Shown: piece by piece, positions 17,515-26,562 of the stretch | How positions within the stretch are numbered: position 1 is the stretch's first letter | Layout: each line of letters starts with the position of its first letter | Origin: [Flexibacter] sp. ATCC 35103 | GTDB lineage: Bacteria; Bacteroidota; Bacteroidia; Flavobacteriales; Flavobacteriaceae | Direction of reading: 5' to 3' | NCBI RefSeq assembly: GCF_001975985.1 | Contig: NZ_MTQF01000004.1 | Location: 621,621 to 685,620, forward strand | DNA length: 64,000 nucleotides | Program-made: the position numbers and the translations under genes | The notes under the pieces: model-generated | Told to the model about the DNA's origin: nothing | The model's database searches: none | The model's input: the letters and a program-made list of their open reading frames with translations, nothing else

Positions 17515-17586
17515 TAGTCTGTAAGGGAATCGAACCCCTGTTACCAGGACGAAAGCCTGGAGTCCTAACCCCTAGACGAACAGACC
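17515..17586 (-). tRNA. tRNA-Glu (TTC), divergent body
   Basis: A 72 nt cloverleaf on the minus strand. The anticodon stem CCAGG/CCTGG encloses the loop CTTTCGT, giving anticodon TTC. The T arm is GGGGTTCGATTCCCC. The acceptor stem starts GGTCTGT and CCA is not encoded. It has the same anticodon as the two genes beside it but differs through the acceptor, anticodon and T stems. Confidence 0.93.
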
Positions 17587-17631
17587 AATATCGTTCTAAG
17601 TTTTTTCTATATTTAAATAGAGGTATTATTG

Positions 17632-17703
17632 TAGCCCGTAGCGGAATCGAACCGCTCTTACATGGATGAAAACCATGCGTCCTAACCGATAGACGAACGG
17701 GCC
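17632..17703 (-). tRNA. tRNA-Glu (TTC), copy 1
   Basis: A 72 nt cloverleaf on the minus strand. The stem CATGG/CCATG with loop TTTTCAT gives anticodon TTC. The T arm is GCGGTTCGATTCCGC and the acceptor stem begins GGCCCGT. It is identical to the copy at 17748-17819. Confidence 0.95.
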
Positions 17704-17747
17704 ATTTTAATTCTCATTATTTAAAGAACAATTCGCAGAAAAAGTAG

Positions 17748-17819
17748 TAGCCCGTAGCGGAATCGAACCGCTCTTACATGGATGAAAACCATGCGTCCTA
17801 ACCGATAGACGAACGGGCC
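17748..17819 (-). tRNA. tRNA-Glu (TTC), copy 2
   Basis: Identical in all 72 positions to the neighbouring gene at 17632-17703. It is the first gene of the tRNA cluster and lies just after a good promoter. Confidence 0.95.
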
Positions 17820-17838
17820 TGCTTCTCTAATGCGGATG

Positions 17839-17868
17839 CAAAAATACAACTATTTTTAAGATGTACAA
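17839..17868 (-). promoter_or_regulatory. Promoter of the tRNA-Glu cluster
   Basis: On the minus strand: TTG (17868-17866), a 19 bp spacer, then TATTTTTG (17846-17839). This is the textbook Bacteroidota -33/-7 layout, about 20 bp before the first tRNA. Confidence 0.75.
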
Positions 17869-17896
17869 TACCTGATGCAAAAAAAATTAAAAAAAA

Positions 17897-19375
17897 TTAA
17901 TACGCCTTCGCAAACAACACTCTTTTTGAGGAAGGATTACCAGTAAACACACAGGTTCCCGCCTCATCAATAGCATCTAAAGGAATACATCTAATTGTCG
18001 CTTTTGTTAAATCTTTTATCTTCTCTTCGGTCTCAGCAGTACCATCCCAATGAGCTGATACAAATCCTGCTTTACCGTCTAAAACTTCTTTAAATTCCTC
18101 AAAACTATTCACTTCCGTAATATGTGTATTACGATAGTCTAATGCTTTGTTAAATAAATCAGCCTGAATCTGCTCTAACAAGTCATTTATATAAGTAACA
18201 ATTCCTTCGCCAGAAACCGTCTCTTTTGTCAATGTATCACGTCTTGCCACTTCAAAAGTTCCATTTTCTAAATCTTTTGGCCCAACAGCAATTCTCACAG
18301 GAACACCTTTCAACTCCCATTCAGCAAATTTAAACCCTGGTTTTTGAGTTGTTCTGTCGTCATATTTAACAGATATTCTTAATTTTTTAAGTTTAGCCGT
18401 TAAATCATTTACTGCAGCTGTAATTTCAGCCAATTGCTCGTCTGTTTTATAAATAGGTACAATTACAACTTGTATTGGCGCTAAATTTGGAGGCAACACT
18501 AATCCCTGATCATCAGAATGTGTCATAACCAAAGCTCCCATTAAACGAGTAGAAACTCCCCAAGAGGTTCCCCATACGTGTTCTTGTTTCCCTTCGGCAT
18601 TTGCAAACTTCACATCAAAAGCTTTTGCAAAGTTCTGACCTAAAAAGTGCGATGTTCCTGCTTGTAACGCTTTACCATCCTGCATTAAAGCTTCGATACA
18701 ATACGTTTCATCTGCACCAGCAAAACGTTCTGTTTCAGTTTTTATACCTTTTACAACCGGAATAGCCATAAAATCCTGAACAAAATCTGCATAAACATTC
18801 ATCATTTTCTCAGACTCTTCTAATGCTTCAGCTTTTGTAGCATGAGCCGTATGTCCTTCCTGCCATAAAAACTCAGCAGTTCTTAAAAACAATCTCGTAC
18901 GCATTTCCCAACGAACCACATTAGCCCATTGATTAATTAATAAAGGTAAATCTCTGTAAGATTGCACCCATCCTTTATATGTAGACCAAATAATTGCCTC
19001 ACTTGTTGGACGAACAATTAGTTCTTCCTCTAACTTAGCATTAGGATCAACCATTAGTTTTCCGGGTTTATCCGGGTCATTTTTTAATCTGTAATGTGTT
19101 ACGATAGCGCACTCTTTTGCAAATCCTTCTGCATTTTTCTCTTCTGCCTCAAACATGCTCTTAGGCACAAATAAAGGGAAGTACGCATTTTGATGTCCTG
19201 TTTCTTTAAACATTCGATCTAACTCAGCCTGCATTTTTTCCCAAATAGCATATCCGTACGGTTTTATAACCATACATCCTCTAACGCCTGAATTTTCGGC
19301 TAGATCTGCTTTTACAACCAGCTCGTTATACCATTTTGAATAATCTTCTGATCTTGTAGTGAGGTTCTTACTCAT
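17897..19375 (-). CDS. proS: Prolyl-tRNA synthetase, archaeal/eukaryal type
   Basis: A 492-residue class II synthetase that charges tRNA-Pro. Motif 2 is seen in [28 protein letters not shown], preceded by [29 protein letters not shown]. The anticodon-binding domain covers about 285-400 (IQVVIVPIY...[37 protein letters not shown]). The length and the missing insertion domain between motifs 2 and 3 place it in the short archaeal-type (ProS3) class usual in Bacteroidota, not the E. coli type. A TAGTTTTG -7 box with a TTG 17 bp upstream lies on the minus strand at 19429-19456. Confidence 0.96.
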   Translation of the reverse strand: MSKNLTTRSEDYSKWYNELVVKADLAENSGVRGCMVIKPYGYAIWEKMQAELDRMFKETGHQNAYFPLFVPKSMFEAEEKNAEGFAKECAIVTHYRLKNDPDKPGKLMVDPNAKLEEELIVRPTSEAIIWSTYKGWVQSYRDLPLLINQWANVVRWEMRTRLFLRTAEFLWQEGHTAHATKAEALEESEKMMNVYADFVQDFMAIPVVKGIKTETERFAGADETYCIEALMQDGKALQAGTSHFLGQNFAKAFDVKFANAEGKQEHVWGTSWGVSTRLMGALVMTHSDDQGLVLPPNLAPIQVVIVPIYKTDEQLAEITAAVNDLTAKLKKLRISVKYDDRTTQKPGFKFAEWELKGVPVRIAVGPKDLENGTFEVARRDTLTKETVSGEGIVTYINDLLEQIQADLFNKALDYRNTHITEVNSFEEFKEVLDGKAGFVSAHWDGTAETEEKIKDLTKATIRCIPLDAIDEAGTCVFTGNPSSKRVLFAKAY

Positions 19376-19428
19376 ATTGAATAGTTTGGCACAAATTTTG
19401 TTTTATTAATTTTAACTAAATAGTTTGA

Positions 19429-19456
19429 CAAAACTAACTATTTTTGTAATGTGCAA
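19429..19456 (-). promoter_or_regulatory. Candidate promoter of proS
   Basis: Read on the minus strand: TTG (19456-19454), a 17 bp spacer, TAGTTTTG (19436-19429), then about 53 bp to the proS ATG. Confidence 0.5.
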
Positions 19457-19476
19457 CAATAAAAAACACCACAGAT

Positions 19477-20460
19477 ATGAAAACTTATACTTCTCTTCGC
19501 CAAAACTCAAGTCATATTTACTTAATTGGATTACTGAGTTTTCTTTTAGCATCGTGTGGTTCTTACCAAAATACTTCATATAATGATAATGACGGAGTAT
19601 ATGGTGGCTCACCAAGAACGTATGCTCAGACAAATACTACAAATGCTAACAATCAATATAAAGATTATTTTAAATCTTTGCAAGACGATAATCAGCCAAC
19701 TGAAATTTTCACAGATGTTGACAGCTATGGCAATTATCAGGATAATGACAGCACACAAACAGTCGCAACTGCTTACCCGGCTTGGGGAAGCGCCAATTCA
19801 GAAGTTTCAGTAAATGTTTACTCTGACCCTACATGGTCAATGGGATTCGGATTTGGTTTTGGATACCCATATTACGGTTACGGATACGGAGGAGGTTATT
19901 GGGGCTACCCTGGATACGGCTGGGGATATCCTGGATACTGGGGAGGCGGATGGGGCTACCCTGGATATTACAGACCTTATTACGGATACAACAACTACTC
20001 TTACAGTTATGGAAGAAGAGGTTCCGCTTCATATTACGGAGGCAGAAATTACGCTTCTAACAGAAACTTTGCTACAAACAGAGGCTATAACAGTAACAGA
20101 AACTACAGCACAAGCAGAAACTATACTACAAATAGAGGAAGTTATACTACCAACAGACAAAATGGCTACTCTGACTATAGAAGAAGCTCATCTGTAAACG
20201 GGAGAACATACAACTCTTCAAGCCCAACTTTTACAAACAGACGAAGCACAACTCAAGGTCAAAATAATAGCTACGATTACTCTAACAGAAGATCAAGTAG
20301 CAATACAACAACCAGAAGTTATGATGGTGGTAATTCATCAAGAAGTTACTCCCCTAGTCCATCTCGTTCTATGAACAGTGGCGGCGGTGGCGGAAGCATG
20401 AGATCATCTGGCGGCGGCGGCGGAAGATCATATGGCGGAGGCGGTGGTGGAAGAAGATAA
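19477..20460 (+). CDS. Gly/Tyr/Ser/Arg-rich low-complexity lipoprotein
   Basis: A 327-residue exported protein. The signal segment ends in the lipobox LLASC (Cys27). Residues 28-110 are polar, 120-175 are a Gly/Tyr/Trp/Pro repeat (GYPYYGYGYGGGYWGYPGYGWG), 180-270 are Asn/Arg/Ser/Tyr-rich with recurring NRNYxTxRxY units, and the C-terminus is a Gly-Ser-Arg tail ending GGGGGRR. No catalytic domain is present. Composition suggests an aromatic, adhesive or surface-coating polypeptide, but that is inference. It diverges from proS and is followed 46 bp later by the FadL-type channel. Several long open frames overlap it in other frames because of the repeats; they are shadows. Confidence 0.75.
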   Translation: MKTYTSLRQNSSHIYLIGLLSFLLASCGSYQNTSYNDNDGVYGGSPRTYAQTNTTNANNQYKDYFKSLQDDNQPTEIFTDVDSYGNYQDNDSTQTVATAYPAWGSANSEVSVNVYSDPTWSMGFGFGFGYPYYGYGYGGGYWGYPGYGWGYPGYWGGGWGYPGYYRPYYGYNNYSYSYGRRGSASYYGGRNYASNRNFATNRGYNSNRNYSTSRNYTTNRGSYTTNRQNGYSDYRRSSSVNGRTYNSSSPTFTNRRSTTQGQNNSYDYSNRRSSSNTTTRSYDGGNSSRSYSPSPSRSMNSGGGGGSMRSSGGGGGRSYGGGGGGRR

Positions 20461-20506
20461 TCTCTTCATTCACTTATCTAAAAAATCACATAAAAACTTT
20501 ACCCAA

Positions 20507-22009
20507 ATGAAAAAAATATTATTCCTACTTATTACAGGACTAACAGCTAGCGTCTCACATTCGCAAGAAGTATCTAATGCTGTTCGTTATGCACAAGACA
20601 ATTTAACCGGAACGGCACGATTTAGAGCAATGAGCGGTGCATTTGGCGCAGTTGGCGGAGACTTATCCTCGATGAGTGTCAATCCTGCAGGATCTGCCAT
20701 TTTCTCTAATAATCAAACTGGCATAAGTTTTAGCAACCAAAATATTAAAAATAACTCTAATTATTTTGGAACCCAGACAAGTGATAAAGAAAATTCATTT
20801 ATCCTAAACCAGGCAGGTGCTATTTTTGTTTTTCATGATCATAATCCAAGCAACAACTGGAAAAAAATTGCAATTGGAGCAACTTATGAAAATACAAATA
20901 ATTTCGACAATAGTATTGTATCAGTAGGGACAAATCCAACAAATTCTATTGATAAATATTTCTTAGCCTACGCTAATGGTATTCCTTTAAGCACTATTAC
21001 AGGAATTCCTTATAAAAACCTTTTTTATGATGAACAACAAGCCTATTTTGGGTATAAAGGTTTTGTAATAAACCCTGTCACAGATACTGACAATAATACT
21101 CAATACACATCAAATGTACCTGCCGGTGGTAACTACTATCATGAAAACGAAGTTTACACCAGCGGATACAATAGCAAACTAAGCTTTAATATCGCAACAT
21201 CCTATAAAGACAGAATTTATCTGGGAGCGAACTTAAATGTACACATAACAGATTATAGAAGATCTAGCACTTTTTACGAAGACAACAGCAATCCATTAGA
21301 ACCAACACCTACAATTTCAAATTTGCGTTTTAACAACGACTTATATACCTACGGTAATGGATTTTCTTTTCAACTTGGAGCAATTGCAAAAGTTACAGAA
21401 TCATTTCGTCTTGGTTTAGCTTACGAATCAAATACCTGGTATGAGATGTATGATGAAGTTTCTCAAAGCCTTCATACAACTACACAAGCTGCGAACGGAC
21501 CAGAAAATTATGCAGATGTAAGTCCTAACATTGTGAACGTTTACGATTCATATACTTTACAAACTCCAGGAAAAACAACTTTTAGCGCCGCTTATGTATT
21601 TGGAAAATCTGGATTAATTAGTGTTGACTACGCCATAAAAGATTATGCAAACACCAAATACAAACCAACTGATGATACTGGTTTTAGAGGCGTAAATAAT
21701 GACATTAGCAATCAATTAACTACCAACGGAGAATTAAGAGTTGGTGCTGAATATAAAATAAAACAATTGAGTTTACGCGGCGGTTACCGTTTTGAAGGAA
21801 GTCCATATAAAAACGGAACAACTATAGGAGACACAAACAGTTATTCAGGGGGTCTGGGATATAATTTTGGAGGAACTAAACTAGATTTAGCTTACTCTTA
21901 CTTAGAAAGAAAATCGAATCAGGGATTTTTCGCAACCGGATTTACTGACGGTGCTAACATTACATCGAAACTAAACAATGTTACTTTGACTTTATTATTT
22001 GAATTGTAA
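20507..22009 (+). CDS. OmpP1/FadL-family outer-membrane channel
   Basis: A 500-residue outer-membrane barrel. I choose the ATG at 20507 because it gives a proper signal peptide (MKKILFLLITGLTASVSHSQ); a longer frame from 20432 overlaps the previous gene. The mature N-terminus has ARFRAMSGAFGAVGGDLSSMSVNPAGSAIFSNNQTGIS, the hatch-like FadL/TodX signature, and alternating beta-strands run to the C-terminal LTLLFEL. FadL proteins take hydrophobic molecules such as long-chain fatty acids across the outer membrane. The substrate here is unknown. A terminator hairpin follows. Confidence 0.88.
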   Translation: MKKILFLLITGLTASVSHSQEVSNAVRYAQDNLTGTARFRAMSGAFGAVGGDLSSMSVNPAGSAIFSNNQTGISFSNQNIKNNSNYFGTQTSDKENSFILNQAGAIFVFHDHNPSNNWKKIAIGATYENTNNFDNSIVSVGTNPTNSIDKYFLAYANGIPLSTITGIPYKNLFYDEQQAYFGYKGFVINPVTDTDNNTQYTSNVPAGGNYYHENEVYTSGYNSKLSFNIATSYKDRIYLGANLNVHITDYRRSSTFYEDNSNPLEPTPTISNLRFNNDLYTYGNGFSFQLGAIAKVTESFRLGLAYESNTWYEMYDEVSQSLHTTTQAANGPENYADVSPNIVNVYDSYTLQTPGKTTFSAAYVFGKSGLISVDYAIKDYANTKYKPTDDTGFRGVNNDISNQLTTNGELRVGAEYKIKQLSLRGGYRFEGSPYKNGTTIGDTNSYSGGLGYNFGGTKLDLAYSYLERKSNQGFFATGFTDGANITSKLNNVTLTLLFEL

Positions 22010-22033
22010 TTAAGAATAAATAGATGAATTGAA

Positions 22034-22069
22034 ATTTCCGTCAGGTTTACTTGACGGATTTTTTTTTAG
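22034..22069 (+). terminator. Terminator after the FadL-type gene
   Basis: TCCGTCA (22037-22043) pairs with TGACGGA (22052-22058), followed by nine T. Confidence 0.85.
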
Positions 22070-22203
22070 CAATAGGGAAGCATATTCACTTCTCCTCCTT
22101 TATCTATGAAAAGATACATCAACAGTCTGGATAGCCATCAAAAAGCTTCATAAAAAACATCTAAAAGAAAGGTAAATAACCAGTGTTTGAATAAAAAAGT
22201 GTA

Positions 22204-22211
22204 ATTTTGCA
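22204..22211 (+). promoter_or_regulatory. Candidate -7 box of rimO
   Basis: TAATTTTG matches TANNTTTG and ends 17 bp before the rimO ATG. A TTTG at 22186-22189 is closer than the usual -33 spacing. Confidence 0.45.
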
Positions 22212-22228
22212 CTCCAATTTATAAAAGT

Positions 22229-23542
22229 ATGAGAACCAAGTCTTTAAAAAAGAACAAAATTAACGTAATCACTCTTGGGTGTTCGAAAAATGTATATGAC
22301 AGTGAAGTCTTAATGGGACAGCTTCGTGCAAACGGAAAAGAAGTGACTCATGAGGCGCCTGCAGCAGAAGAAGGAAACATTATCGTAATCAACACTTGTG
22401 GTTTTATTGATAATGCTAAAGCAGAATCAGTAAATATGATTTTGGAATATGCAGATAAAAAAGACAGAGGATTAGTTGATAAAGTTTTTGTAACAGGATG
22501 CTTATCCGAGCGTTACAGACCTGATTTAGAAAAAGAAATTCCTAATGTAGATCAATATTTCGGTACAACAGAATTACCTCAGTTGCTGAAAGCTTTAGGA
22601 GCCGACTATAAACATGAGCTATTAGGAGAACGTTTGACAACAACTCCTAAAAACTATGCTTACCTGAAAATTGCGGAAGGTTGTGACAGACCTTGCAGCT
22701 TTTGCGCTATTCCGCTTATGCGTGGTAAACACGTTTCTCAATCTATCGAAAAACTGGTAAAAGAAGCGGAAGGTTTAGCTAAAAATGGCGTTAAAGAACT
22801 TATCTTAATTGCTCAGGATCTAACTTATTATGGTCTTGACATTTATAAAAAAAGGAACCTTGCGGAGCTTTTAGAAGCTTTGGCAAAAGTAGAAGGAATT
22901 GAATGGATTCGTTTGCATTACGCCTATCCTACAGGTTTTCCTATGGATGTTTTGGAATTAATGAAACGCGAACCTAAGATTTGTAATTATATTGATATTC
23001 CGTTGCAACACATCTCTGACTCTATTTTAAAATCTATGCGTCGTGGTACTACTCAGGCTAAAACGACTCAATTATTAAAAGATTTTCGTGCAGCTGTTCC
23101 GGGAATTGCAATTAGAACAACCCTGATTGTTGGATATCCAGGTGAAACACAGGAAGATTTTGAGATTTTGAAAGATTTTGTTCAGGAAATGAAATTTGAC
23201 CGAATGGGATGTTTTGCTTATTCTCATGAAGAAAATACACATGCTTATTTATTAGAAGATGATGTTCCGGATGATGTAAAAAAAGCCAGAGCAAATGAAA
23301 TAATGGAATTGCAGTCTCAAATTTCATGGGATTTAAACCAGGAAAAAGTAGGTCAGGTCTATAGATGCATTATTGATAGAAAAGAAGGCGCTCATTTTGT
23401 GGGAAGAAGTGAGTTTGACAGTCCGGATGTAGACAATGAAGTTTTAATTGATGCTTCTAAACATTATGTAAAAACTGGAGAATTTGTTAATATAAGAATA
23501 ATAGAAGCAACAGAATTTGATTTATACGGAGAACCTGCTTAA
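22229..23542 (+). CDS. rimO: Ribosomal protein S12 methylthiotransferase RimO
   Basis: A 437-residue radical SAM enzyme of normal RimO length that adds a methylthio group to an Asp of ribosomal protein S12. The N-terminal UPF0004 domain binds one Fe-S cluster (ITLGCSKNVYDSEVL, NTCGFIDNAK, VTGCLSERY). The radical SAM cluster motif is CDRPCSFCAIPLMRGKHVS, with three Cys spaced C-x3-C-x2-C. The C-terminal TRAM domain includes YRCIIDRKEGAHFVGRSEFDSPDVDNEV. The S12-specific GRSEFDSPDVD segment favours RimO over MiaB. Confidence 0.96.
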   Translation: MRTKSLKKNKINVITLGCSKNVYDSEVLMGQLRANGKEVTHEAPAAEEGNIIVINTCGFIDNAKAESVNMILEYADKKDRGLVDKVFVTGCLSERYRPDLEKEIPNVDQYFGTTELPQLLKALGADYKHELLGERLTTTPKNYAYLKIAEGCDRPCSFCAIPLMRGKHVSQSIEKLVKEAEGLAKNGVKELILIAQDLTYYGLDIYKKRNLAELLEALAKVEGIEWIRLHYAYPTGFPMDVLELMKREPKICNYIDIPLQHISDSILKSMRRGTTQAKTTQLLKDFRAAVPGIAIRTTLIVGYPGETQEDFEILKDFVQEMKFDRMGCFAYSHEENTHAYLLEDDVPDDVKKARANEIMELQSQISWDLNQEKVGQVYRCIIDRKEGAHFVGRSEFDSPDVDNEVLIDASKHYVKTGEFVNIRIIEATEFDLYGEPA

Positions 23543-23584
23543 ATTTACGCTAAACAATTACCAATTTTAGATAAAAACAATTTT

Positions 23585-24154
23585 ATGAAACCTATACAAT
23601 CTTTATTTCTTTTGGTTTTTACTTTATTCTGCTTCAATTCTGTTTCAGCTCAATACGGAAATGGATACAATAACGGTTACGGAGGTGGCGGTTACGGAGG
23701 AAACGGATATGGAAGAGGTGGTGGAATGGGTATGGACAGAAGTATGATGGGAGGACCACAAGGTAATACCAGCAAACCTAAAGAAGCTCCTGTAGAAGAA
23801 ACAGCTGCTAAAATTGTAGAACAAATGAAACCAGTAGTAAATCTTGATGAACTTCAGGCGATTGCTATTACAAATGTTTTTACTGACAGTATGAAGGAAC
23901 AAGGAATTCTTTTGAAAAATGAAAGCAGCAGTCAGGATGAGAAATTAGAGCAAATTAAAGCTTTAAGAGAAAGTACTACAAAAAAAATCACTGCTTTTTT
24001 GAATCCTGATCAGATAGAAAAATATACTGCTTTTATGGCAGATTTTAAAGAAATCAAAAAACCTTCGAAATCAAAAAAGAAAAAAGATTCTAAAGAAAAT
24101 AAAGACACAAAAGACGTTAAAGAAGATATAGAAACTAAAGAAATTAAAGAATAA
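23585..24154 (+). CDS. Small secreted Gly-rich protein with Lys/Glu-rich tail
   Basis: A 189-residue protein with a signal peptide ending FNSVSA-Q. Residues 24-60 are a GYGGGGYGGNGYGRGGGMG low-complexity block. Residues 75-150 form two or three helices (EQMKPVVNLDELQAIAITNVFTDSMKEQ, LEQIKALRESTTKKITAFLNPDQIEKYTAFM) that resemble Spy/CpxP-like periplasmic helical proteins; the LNPDQ...Y segment is similar to the LTPEQ motif of that group. The tail is Lys/Glu/Asp-rich with KE(x)K repeats. It starts 42 bp after rimO and 32 bp before the amidase. Function is unknown. Confidence 0.7.
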   Translation: MKPIQSLFLLVFTLFCFNSVSAQYGNGYNNGYGGGGYGGNGYGRGGGMGMDRSMMGGPQGNTSKPKEAPVEETAAKIVEQMKPVVNLDELQAIAITNVFTDSMKEQGILLKNESSSQDEKLEQIKALRESTTKKITAFLNPDQIEKYTAFMADFKEIKKPSKSKKKKDSKENKDTKDVKEDIETKEIKE

Positions 24155-24186
24155 CGTTTCAAACTCGTCTTAAAACACAACTAACC

Positions 24187-25092
24187 ATGGCAAAAAAACA
24201 TTTTTGTTTCCTGATTCTGGGCCTTATTATTACTGCATGCTCAACAAACCCTTATAAAACCACAGAAAAGGTTTATGATCAGCAGCTTAAAACTTTAGAA
24301 AATCAAATTACAAGTAAAGAAGCTAAAGCAATTCCGGCTGTTAGTCCTGTTGTTATTGACACTACTTATGCAGCACAATTAGGGATCGTAAAAGATACTT
24401 TATCAAAAACCGGATCTACTTATTTATTAAATGGCGTAAATACGGAATGGATAGGAACAGTAAACTTTAATTTAAGAAAACCAAGCTTTATTGTTATTCA
24501 TCATACTGCTCAGGATTCTATCCAGCAAACTATAAAAACTTTTACCATAACAAGAACACAAGTAAGTGCCCACTACATAATTTCTGAGAACGGAAAAGTC
24601 GTTCAAATGCTAAATGATTATTTAAGAGCATGGCATGCAGGAGCATCTACATGGGGAAAAAACACAGATTTAAACTCTTCTTCTATTGGTATTGAGCTTG
24701 ATAATAATGGTTTCAAACCTTTTACAGAAGCACAAATTAGCAGCCTTGTAGCTCTTTTAACGAAATTAAAAAAAGATTATAATATTCCGACTCAAAACAT
24801 ATTAGGTCACGCAGATATCGCACCAGGCAGAAAACAAGATCCTAGCGCATTATTTCCGTGGAAAACCTTAGCAGAAAAAGGATTTGGAATCTGGCCTGAT
24901 GAAATTTTAGAAGAGGCTCCATTTGATTTTAAAATCGAACCGGCTTTGAGAATTATTGGTTATAATACCAAGAATCTTTCAGCAGCAATTCAGGCTTTTA
25001 AATTACATTACATTCAAACCGATGTAACACCTACTTTAGATCGAAAAACAATAGATACCATCTACTCGATTTACAAAAAGCAACTTCAGTAA
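24187..25092 (+). CDS. N-acetylmuramoyl-L-alanine amidase lipoprotein (Amidase_2/AmiD-like)
   Basis: A 301-residue lipoprotein (lipobox LIITAC, Cys18) that should cut the bond between MurNAc and L-Ala in peptidoglycan fragments at the outer membrane. The Amidase_2 zinc site is formed by FIVIHHTA (first His), the WHAG segment and GHADIAPGRKQDPS (second His and the Lys/Asp pair). AHYIISENGKVVQML and SSSIGIELDNNG are also family-typical. The C-terminal 70 residues (ALRIIGYNTKNLSAAIQAFKLHYIQ) look like a peptidoglycan-binding helical repeat, as in E. coli AmiD. A terminator follows, so it ends a short transcription unit. Confidence 0.92.
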   Translation: MAKKHFCFLILGLIITACSTNPYKTTEKVYDQQLKTLENQITSKEAKAIPAVSPVVIDTTYAAQLGIVKDTLSKTGSTYLLNGVNTEWIGTVNFNLRKPSFIVIHHTAQDSIQQTIKTFTITRTQVSAHYIISENGKVVQMLNDYLRAWHAGASTWGKNTDLNSSSIGIELDNNGFKPFTEAQISSLVALLTKLKKDYNIPTQNILGHADIAPGRKQDPSALFPWKTLAEKGFGIWPDEILEEAPFDFKIEPALRIIGYNTKNLSAAIQAFKLHYIQTDVTPTLDRKTIDTIYSIYKKQLQ

Positions 25093-25114
25093 AAAGATAA
25101 GATATTAAAATATA

Positions 25115-25153
25115 AAACGCGTTTCTAAATATTTAGAGACGCGTTTTTTTATT
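25115..25153 (+). terminator. Terminator after the amidase gene
   Basis: AAAACGCGTTTCTAAA pairs with TTTAGAGACGCGTTTT with one mismatch, followed by more T. Confidence 0.85.
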
Positions 25154-25417
25154 TATTGTACTTATGCGATAACAATTAAAAAAAGATTTTTGCCACAGAT
25201 TAAAAAAAGATTACTATTTTCTTTATATATGCTTTTTTACTGCTTATAGATATTGGTATAAAAAGATTTAATTCTAAAAAGAGTAAATGTTTTTATTTCA
25301 TGCAGATTCTAGATTTGCGTGTATCTGCTTAAATCTTTTTTAAATCTGCGTGAAGAGAATCCATAAACTACTTCAACTGTTTATAAGAACTGTAGTTCTC
25401 GCAAAAAAAGTTTCAAA

Positions 25418-25474
25418 TAAAAAAGCTGCCAAAACATTAGTATGTTTCGACAGCTCCAAAAAAAAAAAAAAAAT
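25418..25474 (-). terminator. Terminator of the porin-like gene with a 16-T tract
   Basis: On the minus strand GCTGTCGAAACAT pairs with ATGTTTTGGCAGC and is followed by T-rich sequence. A run of 16 A on the plus strand (25458-25473) lies between the stop codon and the hairpin. Confidence 0.75.
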
Positions 25475-25488
25475 ATCAATCTTTATCT

Positions 25489-26562
25489 CTAGAAAGAGTA
25501 TGTTGTAGCAATTAATCCGAAGAAAGATCCTCCTGTTGGAGCAGCATCTTTATCTAAAAAAATGTCTTCAGATGCAGCATCGTATCTTAGCTCAGGAATT
25601 ATGGTTAGTTTTCCAACTTTATAATTCAAAGAAACTGTGTTAGCAAAAACATTTGATCCTGTCAATGTTCCTAAACTGGCAGCAGCATCTTTAGCGTCAA
25701 AATATTCCATTCTGTAAGCCAGACTCAAAGATGGCTTAAAAGCATAATTAGCATATCCTACTAATGCAAACCAATCTCCGTCTAACTCACTATCAAAATC
25801 GTTTTTGGTTTTAGCATATGTTGCATTAAATCCTAAAGAAAAAGCATCAGTTATTGTTTTAGATGCTACAAAATCAATTTGTGTTTTATTCTCATCAGAT
25901 GCAGGATTACTGCTGCCTGATGTAAAATTTAAATAAGCACTTCCGGTATCACCAATGTATCCTAATTGCGCGATATACGTTTTTTGGCTAGAACCTGCAT
26001 CCATAGCAGATTTAAAATCTGTGGGATTTGTAATCCCGGCCATCGCTGTAAACTTTCCTGAAGTATACACCGCTTTTACTCCAGTATTAAAAAATGGACC
26101 ATAAGAGAAAGCGTAAGACATACTATAGTTCTTATTGCTTATTGCATCTAATACTTCATACCCTATATGTGTACCAAAACTACCTGCAACTACTTTAAAT
26201 TCATCTGAAACCTGATAAGTAAAAAACAATTGTTTAATTAAAAATTTTGCGGTAATATCTTTATCTGTTGTTTCATTATATGAAAATTCCCCTGCTCTTT
26301 TTCCAAAACCTAAGTCTACAAAAACTGAAGCTTTTCCGAACGTATGCGCTGCCTGAATTGAGGCCATCCCTAATTCGAATGAATCTTGTGAGTTGGTAAA
26401 GCTCGTTAATCCATTCATTTGTTTTGAAAAATCATATTTATAATAAGCATCTGCTGATCCTCCCCAAGTGGTTGCTGGCGAAACTGATGCTTCAGTCTCA
26501 TCTTGGGCAAAAGCAAAAGAACTTGTTAACATCGCGGCTAATACGTGTAATACTTTTTTCAT
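25489..26562 (-). CDS. Outer-membrane beta-barrel, putative porin-2-like
   Basis: A 357-residue barrel protein. The signal peptide ends at SSFAFA-Q. The mature part begins WGGSADAYYKYDF and alternates amphipathic strands with short turns and Asp/Gly-rich loops (FTNSQDSFELGMASIQAAHTFGKASVFVDLGFGKR), which fits the OmpL-like/putative beta-barrel porin-2 family. It ends in FFGLIATTYSF, with the C-terminal Phe needed for barrel assembly. The solute is unknown. The 527 bp upstream carries a possible long leader. Confidence 0.8.
   Translation of the reverse strand: MKKVLHVLAAMLTSSFAFAQDETEASVSPATTWGGSADAYYKYDFSKQMNGLTSFTNSQDSFELGMASIQAAHTFGKASVFVDLGFGKRAGEFSYNETTDKDITAKFLIKQLFFTYQVSDEFKVVAGSFGTHIGYEVLDAISNKNYSMSYAFSYGPFFNTGVKAVYTSGKFTAMAGITNPTDFKSAMDAGSSQKTYIAQLGYIGDTGSAYLNFTSGSSNPASDENKTQIDFVASKTITDAFSLGFNATYAKTKNDFDSELDGDWFALVGYANYAFKPSLSLAYRMEYFDAKDAAASLGTLTGSNVFANTVSLNYKVGKLTIIPELRYDAASEDIFLDKDAAPTGGSFFGLIATTYSF

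Larger units (their letters stand above)
25093..25488. other. Intergenic stretch with two terminators and repeat fragments
   Basis: The gap holds the amidase terminator, the porin terminator and two repeat fragments: GCCACAGATTAA near 25193 and an imperfect inverted pair around 25301-25354 built from AGATTTGCGTGTATCTGC and AAATCTGCGTG. I see no gene. Confidence 0.6.

Noticed and set aside
17442..17669. Open frame on the plus strand over two tRNA genes
   Set aside because: It is antisense to tRNA-Glu genes and results from their sequence.
19814..20197. Long open frames overlapping the Gly/Tyr-rich lipoprotein
   Set aside because: They are produced by the repeat composition of the real gene in other frames; no signal peptide or start context supports them.
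20432..20506. Upstream start of the FadL-type gene
   Set aside because: It overlaps the preceding gene and hides the signal peptide; the ATG at 20507 is better.
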